A DNA stretch of 64,000 bases from NCBI GenBank assembly GCA_036265815.1, contig DATAOI010000022.1, forward strand, positions 62,001 to 126,000, in the 5' to 3' direction. The notes under the pieces were generated by a model. The model was not told the DNA's origin. It searched no databases and was given only the letters and a program-made list of their open reading frames with translations. A program made the translations under genes and the position numbers. Shown here in pieces: positions 26,751-34,733 of this stretch. The stretch comes from Gemmatimonadales bacterium (lineage in GTDB: Bacteria > Gemmatimonadota > Gemmatimonadetes > Gemmatimonadales > GWC2-71-9). Positions within the stretch are counted from its first letter, which is position 1. Each line of letters opens with the position of its first letter.

Positions 26751-27629
26751 CTAGGGCGCCGTCGAGAACTCGGCCGCGTCGATGGCAGCCAGATCGGCGG
26801 GCGTGAGGGTGAGATCGGCGGCCCCGATGGCGTCCAACGCGTGCGCCACCGTGCGCGCGCTCGGAATCGCGATCACCGCTGGCGACTGTGCCAGGACCCA
26901 GGCCAGCACCAGCGCGTGGGGCGACGCGCCGACTCGGGCTGCCATCGCCTGCAGGACCGGATGGGCGGGGAGCTTGCGGTTGAGCCGGCCGCCGCCGGTG
27001 GGACTGTAGGCGAGAAACCCGATGCCTCGCCCGGTGCAGTGACGCAGCACCCCCGTCGTCAGGGCCTCCCGAAAGAACGGATTGAGCCGGTTCTGCACGC
27101 TGGTGACCGGGAGGATCGACTCGGCCGTCCGGATCTGCTCGACCGAGACGTTGGACAAGCCGACCCGGCGGACCTTGCCCTCCCGGCGCAGCTCCTCCAG
27201 GGCGCCGATGCTCTCGGCGAACGGCACTCTCGGGTCGGGTGCGTGGAGCTGGTAGAGATCGATCTGCTCGACCTCGAGCGCCCGGAGGGAGCGATCGCAG
27301 GCGGCCCGGAGGTGCGCCGGTCGGGCGTCGCTCTCCCAGGCGCCGTTCCGCCGGACGATCCCGCCCTTGGTTGCCACCTGCACGGTTCCGCGATCCCCGC
27401 CCCAGGTCCGGAGCGCCCGGGCGATCAGCCGCTCGTTGTGACCGACATCGTGCTGGTCCAAGCAGTACGCGTCGGCGGTGTCCAGGAGAGTCACGCCGGC
27501 ATCTAGCACGACGCGGAGGACCGCCAACGCCTGCGCCTCCGGGGGTCGGTCCTGAATGGAGAGATGCATCCCGCCGTAGCCGATGGCGGTGACCGGCGGG
27601 CCGTCCGGTCCGAGCGGGCGGAGGTTCAC
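26751..27629 (-). CDS. Aldo/keto reductase
   Basis: This 292-residue NADPH-dependent oxidoreductase has the TIM-barrel signature. The catalytic residues are visible in LLDTADAYCLD (Asp and Tyr), ATKGG (Lys) and YQLHAPD (His); the cofactor-binding end reads IAIPSARTVAHALD. There is no signal peptide. The physiological substrate is unknown. It is convergent with fabH with 17 bases between. Confidence 0.9.
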   Translation of the reverse strand: MNLRPLGPDGPPVTAIGYGGMHLSIQDRPPEAQALAVLRVVLDAGVTLLDTADAYCLDQHDVGHNERLIARALRTWGGDRGTVQVATKGGIVRRNGAWESDARPAHLRAACDRSLRALEVEQIDLYQLHAPDPRVPFAESIGALEELRREGKVRRVGLSNVSVEQIRTAESILPVTSVQNRLNPFFREALTTGVLRHCTGRGIGFLAYSPTGGGRLNRKLPAHPVLQAMAARVGASPHALVLAWVLAQSPAVIAIPSARTVAHALDAIGAADLTLTPADLAAIDAAEFSTAP

Positions 27630-27657
27630 CGGCCTCCGAGCCCGGTGACCGCCGACT

Positions 27658-27930
27658 TCACGCCAGCCCCAACTGCCTGGTGAGCCGGCGCCAGTCGTCG
27701 GCGCCCAGGATCCCCTGCTCCAGCAAGGGGCTCAGGGTCGCCAGGATCTCGGCGCGGGAGCCATCGATCCGCCGATCCCGCAGCTCGCTGATCATGCGAG
27801 AGAAGCGGTGCTCGTACTCGTCCGCCTTGAGGTCCCCACTGGTGCGCTGGGCCGCGAGCTTGCGGAGCTCCTCCGCCACCCGCGCGGGGGTCACGGGCTT
27901 GAGGGTGTCGCCCTGCTGGTCAGCCGACAT
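27658..27930 (-). CDS. Small helical protein, unknown
   Basis: This 90-residue protein is predicted to be all helical and hydrophilic, with two paired segments (ARVAEELRKLAAQRTSGD and LATLSPLLEQGILGADDW) each holding a short-helix pattern like SHOCT-type domains. I assign no function. The ATG at 27930 has good coding character, and CATAAT upstream (27981-27986) may be its -10 box. It lies 28 bases before the aldo/keto reductase and could share its transcript. Confidence 0.65.
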   Translation of the reverse strand: MSADQQGDTLKPVTPARVAEELRKLAAQRTSGDLKADEYEHRFSRMISELRDRRIDGSRAEILATLSPLLEQGILGADDWRRLTRQLGLA

Positions 27931-27980
27931 GTCGTACCTCTCACAAGGCCATGGGTGAGGTGAAGCGACGATCCACCTGC

Positions 27981-27986
27981 ATTATG
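27981..27986 (-). promoter_or_regulatory. Weak candidate -10 box before the 90-residue gene
   Basis: The minus strand reads CATAAT in the 92-base gap between the response regulator and the small helical gene, about 50 bases upstream of the latter's ATG. No good -35 sequence is present, so this is a low-confidence suggestion. Confidence 0.3.
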
Positions 27987-28022
27987 GCTCGCACCGGCGC
28001 GCCACGTCCAGGGTCGAAGTCA

Positions 28023-28463
28023 CTACGGTCGCCTGACCCGGCGGGGTCCACTGGTGGTGCCGCGCGGAGCGGGGCGCCGCGGCGCACCTCCCAGGCAGCG
28101 ACGCACCTGCCCCAGCAGGGCCTCGACCGAAAAGGGCTTGCCCAGCACGGCACACGGAGCGACCACGCCAGCACCGGCCAGATGATCGGTGGCATACCCC
28201 GACATCAGGATGATCGGCAGGGCGGGATGGGACTCGGACAGGGTCCGGAGCAGCTCGACCCCGTCGAGCCGGGGCATGATGACGTCCGTTACGACGAGGC
28301 CGAGCCGCCGCTGTGGGTCGCCGACCAGCTCGAGCGCCTCCACGCCATCCTTCGCGGTGGTCACGTGGTAGCCCTCGCCTTCCAGGGCGCGGGCGGCGAA
28401 ACGCCGCACGGCGGGCTCATCATCGACGACGAGAACGTGCTGAGGCGCCCCGGGAGAAGGCAT
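28023..28463 (-). CDS. Single-domain response regulator
   Basis: This 146-residue protein is a receiver domain with no output domain. The acidic pocket is Asp14-Asp15 in VVDDE, the phosphoacceptor is Asp60 in VVTDVIMP, and the switch residues are Ser88 in MSGYA and Lys109 in LGKPF. A basic, Arg/Pro-rich tail follows. No histidine kinase is nearby, so it is an orphan that probably accepts phosphate from a hybrid kinase encoded elsewhere and acts by protein contact. Confidence 0.9.
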   Translation of the reverse strand: MPSPGAPQHVLVVDDEPAVRRFAARALEGEGYHVTTAKDGVEALELVGDPQRRLGLVVTDVIMPRLDGVELLRTLSESHPALPIILMSGYATDHLAGAGVVAPCAVLGKPFSVEALLGQVRRCLGGAPRRPAPRGTTSGPRRVRRP

Positions 28464-28525
28464 GGATCAAATCTAACCGCGGCCGGGGGCATCGGTCGCA
28501 AGGGGGGAGGACGGCCTGAACGAGG

Positions 28526-28561
28526 CAACGGGACGCCCGGCCTGAGCCGGACATCCCGTTG
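28526..28561 (-). terminator. Hairpin after nrdJ, possible terminator
   Basis: CAACGGGA and TCCCGTTG are perfect inverted repeats, and inside them CCGGC pairs with GCCGG around CTGA. The element lies 64 bases past the nrdJ stop. No T-run follows on the minus strand, so it may end transcription only with help, or act as an RNA-stabilising hairpin. Confidence 0.4.
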
Positions 28562-28624
28562 GGGCACCACCCGTGCGCTCCTCGAGTCGGTTACGTCAAT
28601 CGAGCTACCTGCGGATGACCACGA

Positions 28625-31144
28625 TCACCCGCACTCGCTGAAGCCGCACACGTGGCACTTCATGCACCCCTCGGCGAACTCGAGCTGCGAGCCGCAGTCG
28701 GGGCAGGCGCCGGAGAGGGTGTCCTGCATCCCTCCCAGCATCATCTGTTCGCCGCCGGGACCAGCGTATGAAGGCCGCTGCGCCACGACGGGAGCCGGCT
28801 CCGCCGCGGCGGGCGCACCGGGCAGGAGCTCCTGCTGGATGCCCTGCTTCTGCTGCATCCACCGCTCGATGGCGATACCGACGGCATCGGGCACAGAGAG
28901 CACCTTGTTGGGCCCGAGACCGATGACCCGGTCGGAGCTGATCCCGCGAAGCTGCCGGTAGATCTCCTTCATCGGAATGCCGGACCGGAGGGCCAGGCTG
29001 ATGAGCCGGCCGAGCGCCTCGACATCGGCCATCAACGCGCCGCCGGCCTTGCCCAGGCTCATGAACACCTCGAACGGCTGCCCCCGATCGTCCTCGGTGA
29101 TGGTAACGTACAGCGTGCCCAGTGGCGTCTCCAGCCGGCGGGTGGCACCCCGGAGCAGCTCGGGGCGGGAGCGCTTCTGCCGCCGCTGCAGGTTCTCCGC
29201 CTCCAGCTCGTGCACCATCTTCCGCAGCCGCTCGTTCTCGGCCTCGAGCTCGGCGAGCTGCCCCTTGAGCTCGGGCAGGGCCTCCGCTCCGCCTGCCCGC
29301 ATTCCCGCGAGGTCCGCCCGCGCCTCCGACTTGCCGCTGGAGGTGGCCTGCTCATGGACCTTCTTGGCGACCGAGCCGGTGGAGAGCACCTGCATGTCCC
29401 GGCTGCCATCGCGGTAAACCGTGACGCCCTTGCAGTTGAGCCGGTAGGCCAGACGGTAGATCTCCTCGACGTACTCCTCGGTGGCCTCGTTGGCGAAGTT
29501 GCAGGTCTTGGAGATGGCGCTGTCGTTGAACTCCTGGAACGCCGCCTGCATCCGGATGTGCCATTCGGGCTTGATGTGATTGGCAGTGACGAACACGCGC
29601 TGCCACTTGGCCGGCACCTCGGGGAAGTCGATGTGCCCGGCCTCCGCGATCCGCCGCATGAGATCGTCCGAATACCATCCCTCGGCCCGGGCGATCGCCA
29701 CGAAGTCCTCGTTCACATCGGGCATGAGCACGCCGGCCTGGTTCCGCATGAAGGCTACGGCGAAGAGCGGCTCGATGCCCGAGCTGCACCCGGCGATGAT
29801 GGAGATGGTGCCGGTCGGCGCGACGGTGGTGACGTTGCAGTTCCTGAGCCGGCGCATGGGCCGCACGCGCTCGCCCTTGGGGCCGCGGGCGCAGGTCTGG
29901 TCGGGACCCCAGATGCTGCGCTCCCACTCGGGGAAGACGCCGCGCTCGCGGGCCAGCCGCTCCGACTCGACCTTGGCCTCGTCGTCCACGAACTGCTGCA
30001 CCTTGCGCCCCAGCGCTACGCCCTCCTCGGAGTCGTAGGGGATGCCGAGCTTGACGAAGAGATCGGCCAGCCCCATCACGCCCAGACCGATCCGCCGGAT
30101 CCGCTGCGCCAGATCGGTGATCTCCTGGAGCGGATACTGGTTGGCGTCGATCACGTTCTCCAGGAAATGGGTCGAGAGGTGCACCACGCGCCGCAGATCG
30201 TCCCAGTCGATCTGACCGTCCTTCACGAAGACGCCGAGGTTGATCGATCCGAGATTGCAGACGTCGTACGGGAGGAGGGGCTGCTCGCCGCAGGGATTGG
30301 TGGCCTCGTAGGAGCCGAGGTGGGGAACCGGATTGTAATAGTTGGCCTTGTCGATGAAGAAGACGCCGGGCTCGCCGGTCTTCCAGGCGCCATGGATGAT
30401 CCGGGTCCACACGTCGCGTGCCGGCAGCTGGCCGGTGACCTTTCCCGTCTTGGGATGGTGCAGATCGTACATGGCTTCGGCCTCGACTGCCGCCATGAAG
30501 GCGTCGGTGACCGCGACCGAGATGTTGAAGTTGGTGATCTTGCTGGTGTCATCCTTACAGGTGATGAACTCCATGATGTCCGGATGGTCCACCCGGAGGA
30601 TGCCCATGTTGGCCCCACGCCGGGTGCCGCCCTGCTTGACGACGTCGGTGGAGGCATCGAACAGGCTCATGAAGGAGACCGGACCAGACGCCACGCCCAT
30701 GGTGGAGCGCACGATGTCGTTCTTGGGCCGGAGCCGGGAAAAGCTGAACCCGGTGCCGCCGCCGGACTGATGCACCAGCGCCATGGCGCGCAGCGTGTCG
30801 TAGATCCCGCTCTTGCCGTTGGAGAGCGAATCCTCCACCGGCAGCACGAAGCAGGCGGATAGCTGGCCGAGGGGCCGGCCGGCGTTCATCAGCGTCGGCG
30901 AGTTGGGCACGAAGTACCGCTCGGCCATCAGTCCGAAGAACGCATGGGCGACCTCGTCAACCCCACCAACCGACGCGCCGTAGCGGCGGTCCGCCTCCGC
31001 AATGGTCCGGGCCACACGCCAGAACAAGTCCTCGGGGGCCTCCACCGGCTTGCCGGCGTCATCCTTGATGAGATACCGCTTCTCGAGAACCGTGATGGCA
31101 TTGGGTGACAGCCGGACCGCGTCCCGTGGGGTGGACGAATTCAT
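28625..31144 (-). CDS. nrdJ: Adenosylcobalamin-dependent (class II) ribonucleoside-diphosphate reductase
   Basis: NrdJ makes deoxyribonucleotides with a B12-derived radical, needing no oxygen and no second subunit. The 839-residue protein starts at ATG 31144. Catalytic residues are clear: Cys98 (LSACFVLPV) and Cys296 form the reducible pair, and NPCGE (residues 283-287) holds the thiyl Cys285 and Glu287. Barrel motifs APTGTISIIAG and VTVYRDGS follow. A coiled coil (LAELEAENERLRKMVHELEA) is inserted between the catalytic core and the C-terminal domain. The last 26 residues contain seven cysteines in CxxC arrangements, a zinc tail that likely reduces the active site. No cobalamin riboswitch was recognised upstream. 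Confidence 0.96.
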   Translation of the reverse strand: MNSSTPRDAVRLSPNAITVLEKRYLIKDDAGKPVEAPEDLFWRVARTIAEADRRYGASVGGVDEVAHAFFGLMAERYFVPNSPTLMNAGRPLGQLSACFVLPVEDSLSNGKSGIYDTLRAMALVHQSGGGTGFSFSRLRPKNDIVRSTMGVASGPVSFMSLFDASTDVVKQGGTRRGANMGILRVDHPDIMEFITCKDDTSKITNFNISVAVTDAFMAAVEAEAMYDLHHPKTGKVTGQLPARDVWTRIIHGAWKTGEPGVFFIDKANYYNPVPHLGSYEATNPCGEQPLLPYDVCNLGSINLGVFVKDGQIDWDDLRRVVHLSTHFLENVIDANQYPLQEITDLAQRIRRIGLGVMGLADLFVKLGIPYDSEEGVALGRKVQQFVDDEAKVESERLARERGVFPEWERSIWGPDQTCARGPKGERVRPMRRLRNCNVTTVAPTGTISIIAGCSSGIEPLFAVAFMRNQAGVLMPDVNEDFVAIARAEGWYSDDLMRRIAEAGHIDFPEVPAKWQRVFVTANHIKPEWHIRMQAAFQEFNDSAISKTCNFANEATEEYVEEIYRLAYRLNCKGVTVYRDGSRDMQVLSTGSVAKKVHEQATSSGKSEARADLAGMRAGGAEALPELKGQLAELEAENERLRKMVHELEAENLQRRQKRSRPELLRGATRRLETPLGTLYVTITEDDRGQPFEVFMSLGKAGGALMADVEALGRLISLALRSGIPMKEIYRQLRGISSDRVIGLGPNKVLSVPDAVGIAIERWMQQKQGIQQELLPGAPAAAEPAPVVAQRPSYAGPGGEQMMLGGMQDTLSGACPDCGSQLEFAEGCMKCHVCGFSECG

Positions 31145-31331
31145 GAAGTTCCCCGCATGCAAGTTGGAAAGAAGGAGGATGCCGCGACGGCGTCGACCCG
31201 CATCGTACGACTCAGCTCCAAAACGGAAGGCCAAAGTAGGCCAAGCTCGAAGCCCACACAATACCACGGCAAGAGCCCGTAGCTGCGTGCGATGCCGCTG
31301 CCCACATCACAAAGATAACCACGTCTCCCGC

Positions 31332-31371
31332 TGTGGAAAACGTGGATACCGTGTGCTCGAGTTGTGGAAGG
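31332..31371. promoter_or_regulatory. Cluster of DnaA-box-like sequences upstream of nrdJ
   Basis: On the plus strand TGTGGAAAA (31332-31340) fits the relaxed DnaA box TGTGNAWAA exactly; CGTGGATAC follows at once (31341-31349) and TGTGGAAGG lies at 31363-31371, each with two mismatches. They sit about 190-230 bases upstream of nrdJ in a 266-base gap. DnaA is known to control nrd genes in E. coli, so a link to replication is plausible, but short degenerate boxes occur by chance. Confidence 0.3.
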
Positions 31372-31410
31372 AAAACGATGACTGCCGATCAGCCAGACGG
31401 AGACCGCGGC

Positions 31411-31929
31411 TCAGCCGCCGCGGGTGGCCTCGCGCAGTGGATACCGGCCGGCGCGGTGCGCGCGCGCCTGCTCCACGTAGTGCGCCCACGTCACGGCCAC
31501 CCGCTCGCTCAGCGCCGCGTCGACCGGGCGCACGATCCGTCCCGGCACGCCCATGACCAGCGAGCGGGGCGGCACCTGCATGCCCTCCGGGATCACCGCG
31601 CCGGCCGCCACGACACTGCCGGCGCCGATTCGCACCTGGTTGAGCAGGATACTCCCCATCCCCACGAGACACTCGTCCTCGACCGTGCACCCGTGCAGGA
31701 TGACCCGGTGGCCGACGCCGACGCGCGCCCCGATGGTACAGGGCTCGCCCTCGTCCACATGGACGATGGCGCCGTCCTGCAGGTTGGTCTGGGGACCGAT
31801 GATGATCGGCGCCATGTCGCCACGGAGGACGGCGCCATACCAGACGCTCGCCTCGGCGCCGAGCGTGACGTCGCCCATGACGGATGCGGTGGGAGCGATG
31901 AAGGCGGTGGGATGAATCCCGCCGCTCAT
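31411..31929 (-). CDS. Gamma-carbonic-anhydrase-family left-handed beta-helix protein
   Basis: This 172-residue protein has the hexapeptide-repeat beta helix (residues about 8-135) and a C-terminal helix. The metal-binding histidines match the gamma-CA family: VHVDEG, then GHRVILHG. YGAVLRGDMAPI and NLQDGAIVHV are typical. Many family members, such as YrdA and PaaY, have weak or no carbonic anhydrase activity, so enzymatic function is uncertain. The ATG at 31929 overlaps the kinase stop as ATGA, so translation follows that of the kinase. Confidence 0.88.
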   Translation of the reverse strand: MSGGIHPTAFIAPTASVMGDVTLGAEASVWYGAVLRGDMAPIIIGPQTNLQDGAIVHVDEGEPCTIGARVGVGHRVILHGCTVEDECLVGMGSILLNQVRIGAGSVVAAGAVIPEGMQVPPRSLVMGVPGRIVRPVDAALSERVAVTWAHYVEQARAHRAGRYPLREATRGG

Positions 31930-33971
31930 TGGGGGGCCGGCGGGAACAGCATCTGGGTCCACGCCTCGACCGGGGCCCCCTCCTTGAGCGCGGGATGCCA
32001 GGAGACCGTCCACACGAAGTTGCGCACCGCCCGCTCGAAGGTGGTGTCGTTCGACGGTCGGATCGACTTCACGTCCACCGTGCGGCCCTCGACCGACACC
32101 TTGACCCAGAGGAGTGATGGCCGGGGCGTGTCGGTGACCTCGTCCGGCAACGGCACGAAGGGCGGGTTGACCGGCTTGGGGCGCTCGTCGAAGCAGCTCG
32201 CGTCGGAGTTGTACCCCGGGCCCGGAGTGCACCGGCCAGCCAGCCGCTGGAGGATGGGCGCGCGGCGGCGAGGAAGCTCGGGCGAGCCGATCGGCGAGAG
32301 CGGAGGAGTGATCTCCTGGATCTCTCCCGGACGGACCACGAAGGTGTCGGAGTAGAAATTGAATCGCGGCGCCGACACCCCGACCGCGTGGGGGCCCGGC
32401 GCCAGCCGGGTGACCGGCTCGCTCACCGGCCGCTCATCGATCATCACGGTGGAGCCCCGCGGCAGGCCCACAATGCGGATCCCTCCACTGTCGACCGGTC
32501 CGGTCCCGCCGCTCGGCGTGGAGTCGCCGAGGTTGGCCGGCGCATCGGGTGGCCGAGGCGGGGTCCGGACCACGGGAGCGGGAGCGGACGAGGACGGCGC
32601 AACTGGGCTCGGCGCGGGATCGGGACGCGGCGCCGGGGTGCTCGCGGCGGTGGTATCCCGCCGAGCCCCGGTATCGGCCGGCGCCAGAGCGGCGGAGTCG
32701 GCCGCGACGCCCTGCCCCGCGGCGAAGCCGTGAGCCTTGTAATAGTAGAGGCCGCCGCCTCCGCCCCCCAGGATCGCCAGGACCACCCAGAGCCAGGTCC
32801 AGCCGGATGAACCCCCTCGCATGGCCAACGAGCGGTCGGCCACCCGGCGCGGCAGGTCCCGCCGCTCCAGCGGGGTAACCCGCCGGTTCACCAGCGGCGA
32901 CTCGAGCGGGGTGGTGGGCTGACTCACGATGATCGGCGGCCCACCGGCGATCGGGCTCGCCGATGCCGAGGGCCGGCCGCCGGACCCGACACCCGCCGCC
33001 ACTGCCGAGGCGCGCATCGCCCCGGGTGCCGCGGTGGGCTGTCCCTGAATCGAAGCCACCAGCTCTTCGCAGCTCTGGAACCGATCGGCCGGGTCCTTCA
33101 TGAGCATGCGCTTGATCACCTCGAAGATCCGCCGCTCGTCCGCGGTGATCAGCGATGGTGTCGGGATGGGCTCGGTGATGTGCTTGTAGCCGATTGAAAA
33201 GCTGTCTTCCCCGTCGTAGGGGACGGTGCCAGTGAGGCACTGGTAGGCCACCACGCCCAGGCTGTAGATGTCGCTCCGCCCGTCGATGCTCTGGGCCCGC
33301 GCCTGCTCCGGACTCATGTAGTGGGGCGTGCCGATGGACATCCCCGTCCCGGTGAGCTTCTGGCCCGACGCGGCCTTGGCGATGCCGAAGTCGGTCAGCA
33401 CGCACTGACCGAACTCGTCGAACATGATGTTGTCGGGCTTGATGTCGCGGTGCACGATGCCGCGCTGCGCCGCGTAGCCCAGGGCGCTTCCTGCCTCCAG
33501 CAGCAGCCGCCGGATCTCGGGTGGGGTGAGCTTCTTCTTCCGCTCTCCGAGGACGGTGGATAACGAGCCGCCCCGCAGGAACTTCATCACGAAGTAGATG
33601 ACCCGGCCAGCGCGACCCACCCGGTAGATCGAAATGATGTTGGGATGCTCGAGCTGGGCCGCGGTGCGCGCCTCGCGCTGGAACCGCTCCACGAACTCGG
33701 CGTCGAACGCCAGCGAGAACGGCAGGACCTTGATCGCCACTTCGCGCTCGAGCTGGCGATCCCGGGCGCGATACACCATGGCCATGCCCCCGCGGCCCAG
33801 CTCCTCGACGATATCGTACTCGGCGGCCAGCGCCTCCCGGACGAGATCGGTCTCATGGAGCGCCCCGGTGGCGATGGCGTGAACCGGGGTGGTGGCCATG
33901 AGGTCGAGACCGCAGGAGGGGCAGAACTTCGATTTTCCGGTGATCTCGCTTCCGCAGCGGGAGCAGAACAT
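31926..33971 (-). CDS. Transmembrane Ser/Thr protein kinase with zinc ribbon, PEGA and TonB_C-like domains
   Basis: This 681-residue protein joins several modules. Residues 3-20 form a zinc ribbon (CSRCG, CPSCG). Residues 53-310 are a Hanks-type kinase with GRGGMAMVY, Lys81, HRDIKPDN (Asp176) and DFG (Asp194). A Pro/Ser linker leads to one membrane helix (about 391-411), then a Pro/Ala-rich stretch, a PEGA-like domain (about 497-557, IVGLPRGSTVMIDE) and a C-terminal segment (about 619-678) with the pattern of a TonB C-terminal domain (WVKVSVEGRTVDVKSIRPS, then WHPALKEGAPV). The outer part probably senses or contacts envelope components. A PP2C phosphatase lies 5.4 kb away. It is divergent from a small unknown gene. 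Confidence 0.92.
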   Translation of the reverse strand: MFCSRCGSEITGKSKFCPSCGLDLMATTPVHAIATGALHETDLVREALAAEYDIVEELGRGGMAMVYRARDRQLEREVAIKVLPFSLAFDAEFVERFQREARTAAQLEHPNIISIYRVGRAGRVIYFVMKFLRGGSLSTVLGERKKKLTPPEIRRLLLEAGSALGYAAQRGIVHRDIKPDNIMFDEFGQCVLTDFGIAKAASGQKLTGTGMSIGTPHYMSPEQARAQSIDGRSDIYSLGVVAYQCLTGTVPYDGEDSFSIGYKHITEPIPTPSLITADERRIFEVIKRMLMKDPADRFQSCEELVASIQGQPTAAPGAMRASAVAAGVGSGGRPSASASPIAGGPPIIVSQPTTPLESPLVNRRVTPLERRDLPRRVADRSLAMRGGSSGWTWLWVVLAILGGGGGGLYYYKAHGFAAGQGVAADSAALAPADTGARRDTTAASTPAPRPDPAPSPVAPSSSAPAPVVRTPPRPPDAPANLGDSTPSGGTGPVDSGGIRIVGLPRGSTVMIDERPVSEPVTRLAPGPHAVGVSAPRFNFYSDTFVVRPGEIQEITPPLSPIGSPELPRRRAPILQRLAGRCTPGPGYNSDASCFDERPKPVNPPFVPLPDEVTDTPRPSLLWVKVSVEGRTVDVKSIRPSNDTTFERAVRNFVWTVSWHPALKEGAPVEAWTQMLFPPAPQ

Positions 33972-34038
33972 GGGGGCAAGCTACCCTTCCGGCTTAGGGA
34001 GTCAAGCGGATCTCGTGGCGTATCGCGAGAGCCCTTGC

Positions 34039-34061
34039 GGACGGCATGAGCGCTGCCGTCC
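34039..34061. repeat. Inverted repeat between the kinase and an unknown gene
   Basis: GGACGGCA and TGCCGTCC are perfect 8-base arms around a 7-base loop in the 210-base divergent gap (33972-34181). It could be an operator or an RNA hairpin in the leader of the plus-strand gene. Nothing else recognisable is present in this gap. Confidence 0.4.
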
Positions 34062-34181
34062 TCACTCCACCGCGTGCCCCGAGAGACTTGTGGCACGGCA
34101 CATGCACATCGCGCGCCGAGTGCCCGGCTTCTGGCGCCTCATTCCCGGTCCAGCCATCCCCATCGTTCCAGCGGAGAGCCC

Positions 34182-34634
34182 GTGGTACCGTATCACACGA
34201 TCGCCTTCAGCCAGCAGAAGCTCCGCGCCGCCCTGCGCCGTGCCGCCGGTCAGGATCCTGCCTTCACCTATGGCTTCGTGGTCCATTCCCGGCGTTACAG
34301 TGATCACCCCACGCTGGGGCTGATCACCCTGCACGGCGAGAGCCTGGCCCTGAATGAGCGGTTGCTCAGGTCCCTGGATGGCGCCTCGCTCTGGCTGTTC
34401 GGCCACGCCCGGATCACCCTGGGCGCCGGCAGCCCCGTGGACTCCGCCGAAGGCAGCAAGGCCGATCCGGCCGACCACCCGCTGTCATCCCTGCTGATGC
34501 ACATCGCGACCTTCGACACCACCGCCGGCATCACCCAGCACCTGGTTCAGGTCGAGGCGCTGGTCAAGGCCGAGACGCTGGTCCAGCCGCTCCTGGTGCT
34601 CACCCATGCCCGCCCGGCGGCCTGGCCGATGTAA
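34182..34634 (+). CDS. Conserved-looking cytoplasmic protein, unknown
   Basis: The GTG at 34182 follows GGAGA at good spacing and gives 150 residues; longer upstream codons are Arg/His/Pro-rich and not protein-like. The N-terminus (YHTIAFSQQKLRAALRRAA) is amphipathic helix, followed by an alternating beta pattern (TYGFVVHSRR, LGLITLHG, LWLFGHARI). No signal peptide, metal motif or known family was recognised. A strong terminator follows, so it is a single-gene unit divergent from the kinase. Confidence 0.6.
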   Translation: MVPYHTIAFSQQKLRAALRRAAGQDPAFTYGFVVHSRRYSDHPTLGLITLHGESLALNERLLRSLDGASLWLFGHARITLGAGSPVDSAEGSKADPADHPLSSLLMHIATFDTTAGITQHLVQVEALVKAETLVQPLLVLTHARPAAWPM

Positions 34635-34662
34635 GGCCCTGGTTCCCAGGCGCTCGAAGGAC

Positions 34663-34698
34663 GACCCCTCTTGGGAATCCAAGAGGGGTCGGCTGTTT
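34663..34698 (+). terminator. Rho-independent terminator
   Basis: A perfect 12-bp stem (GACCCCTCTTGG pairing with CCAAGAGGGGTC) with a GAAT loop is followed by GGCTGTTTT. It lies 29 bases after the stop of the 150-residue gene on the same strand and is the clearest intrinsic terminator in the window. It may also serve the convergent GWxTD-like gene, though the other side lacks a T-run. Confidence 0.85.
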
Positions 34699-34733
34699 TC
34701 CAGACCTCGTCGACCGCGCGGTCCAGCCCAGCG

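Noticed and set aside
31145-31410. Cobalamin riboswitch or NrdR boxes upstream of nrdJ
   Set aside because: No B12-box consensus (GCCACTG) was seen on the right strand, and only one half of an NrdR-like sequence (ACACAATA) is present without its partner.
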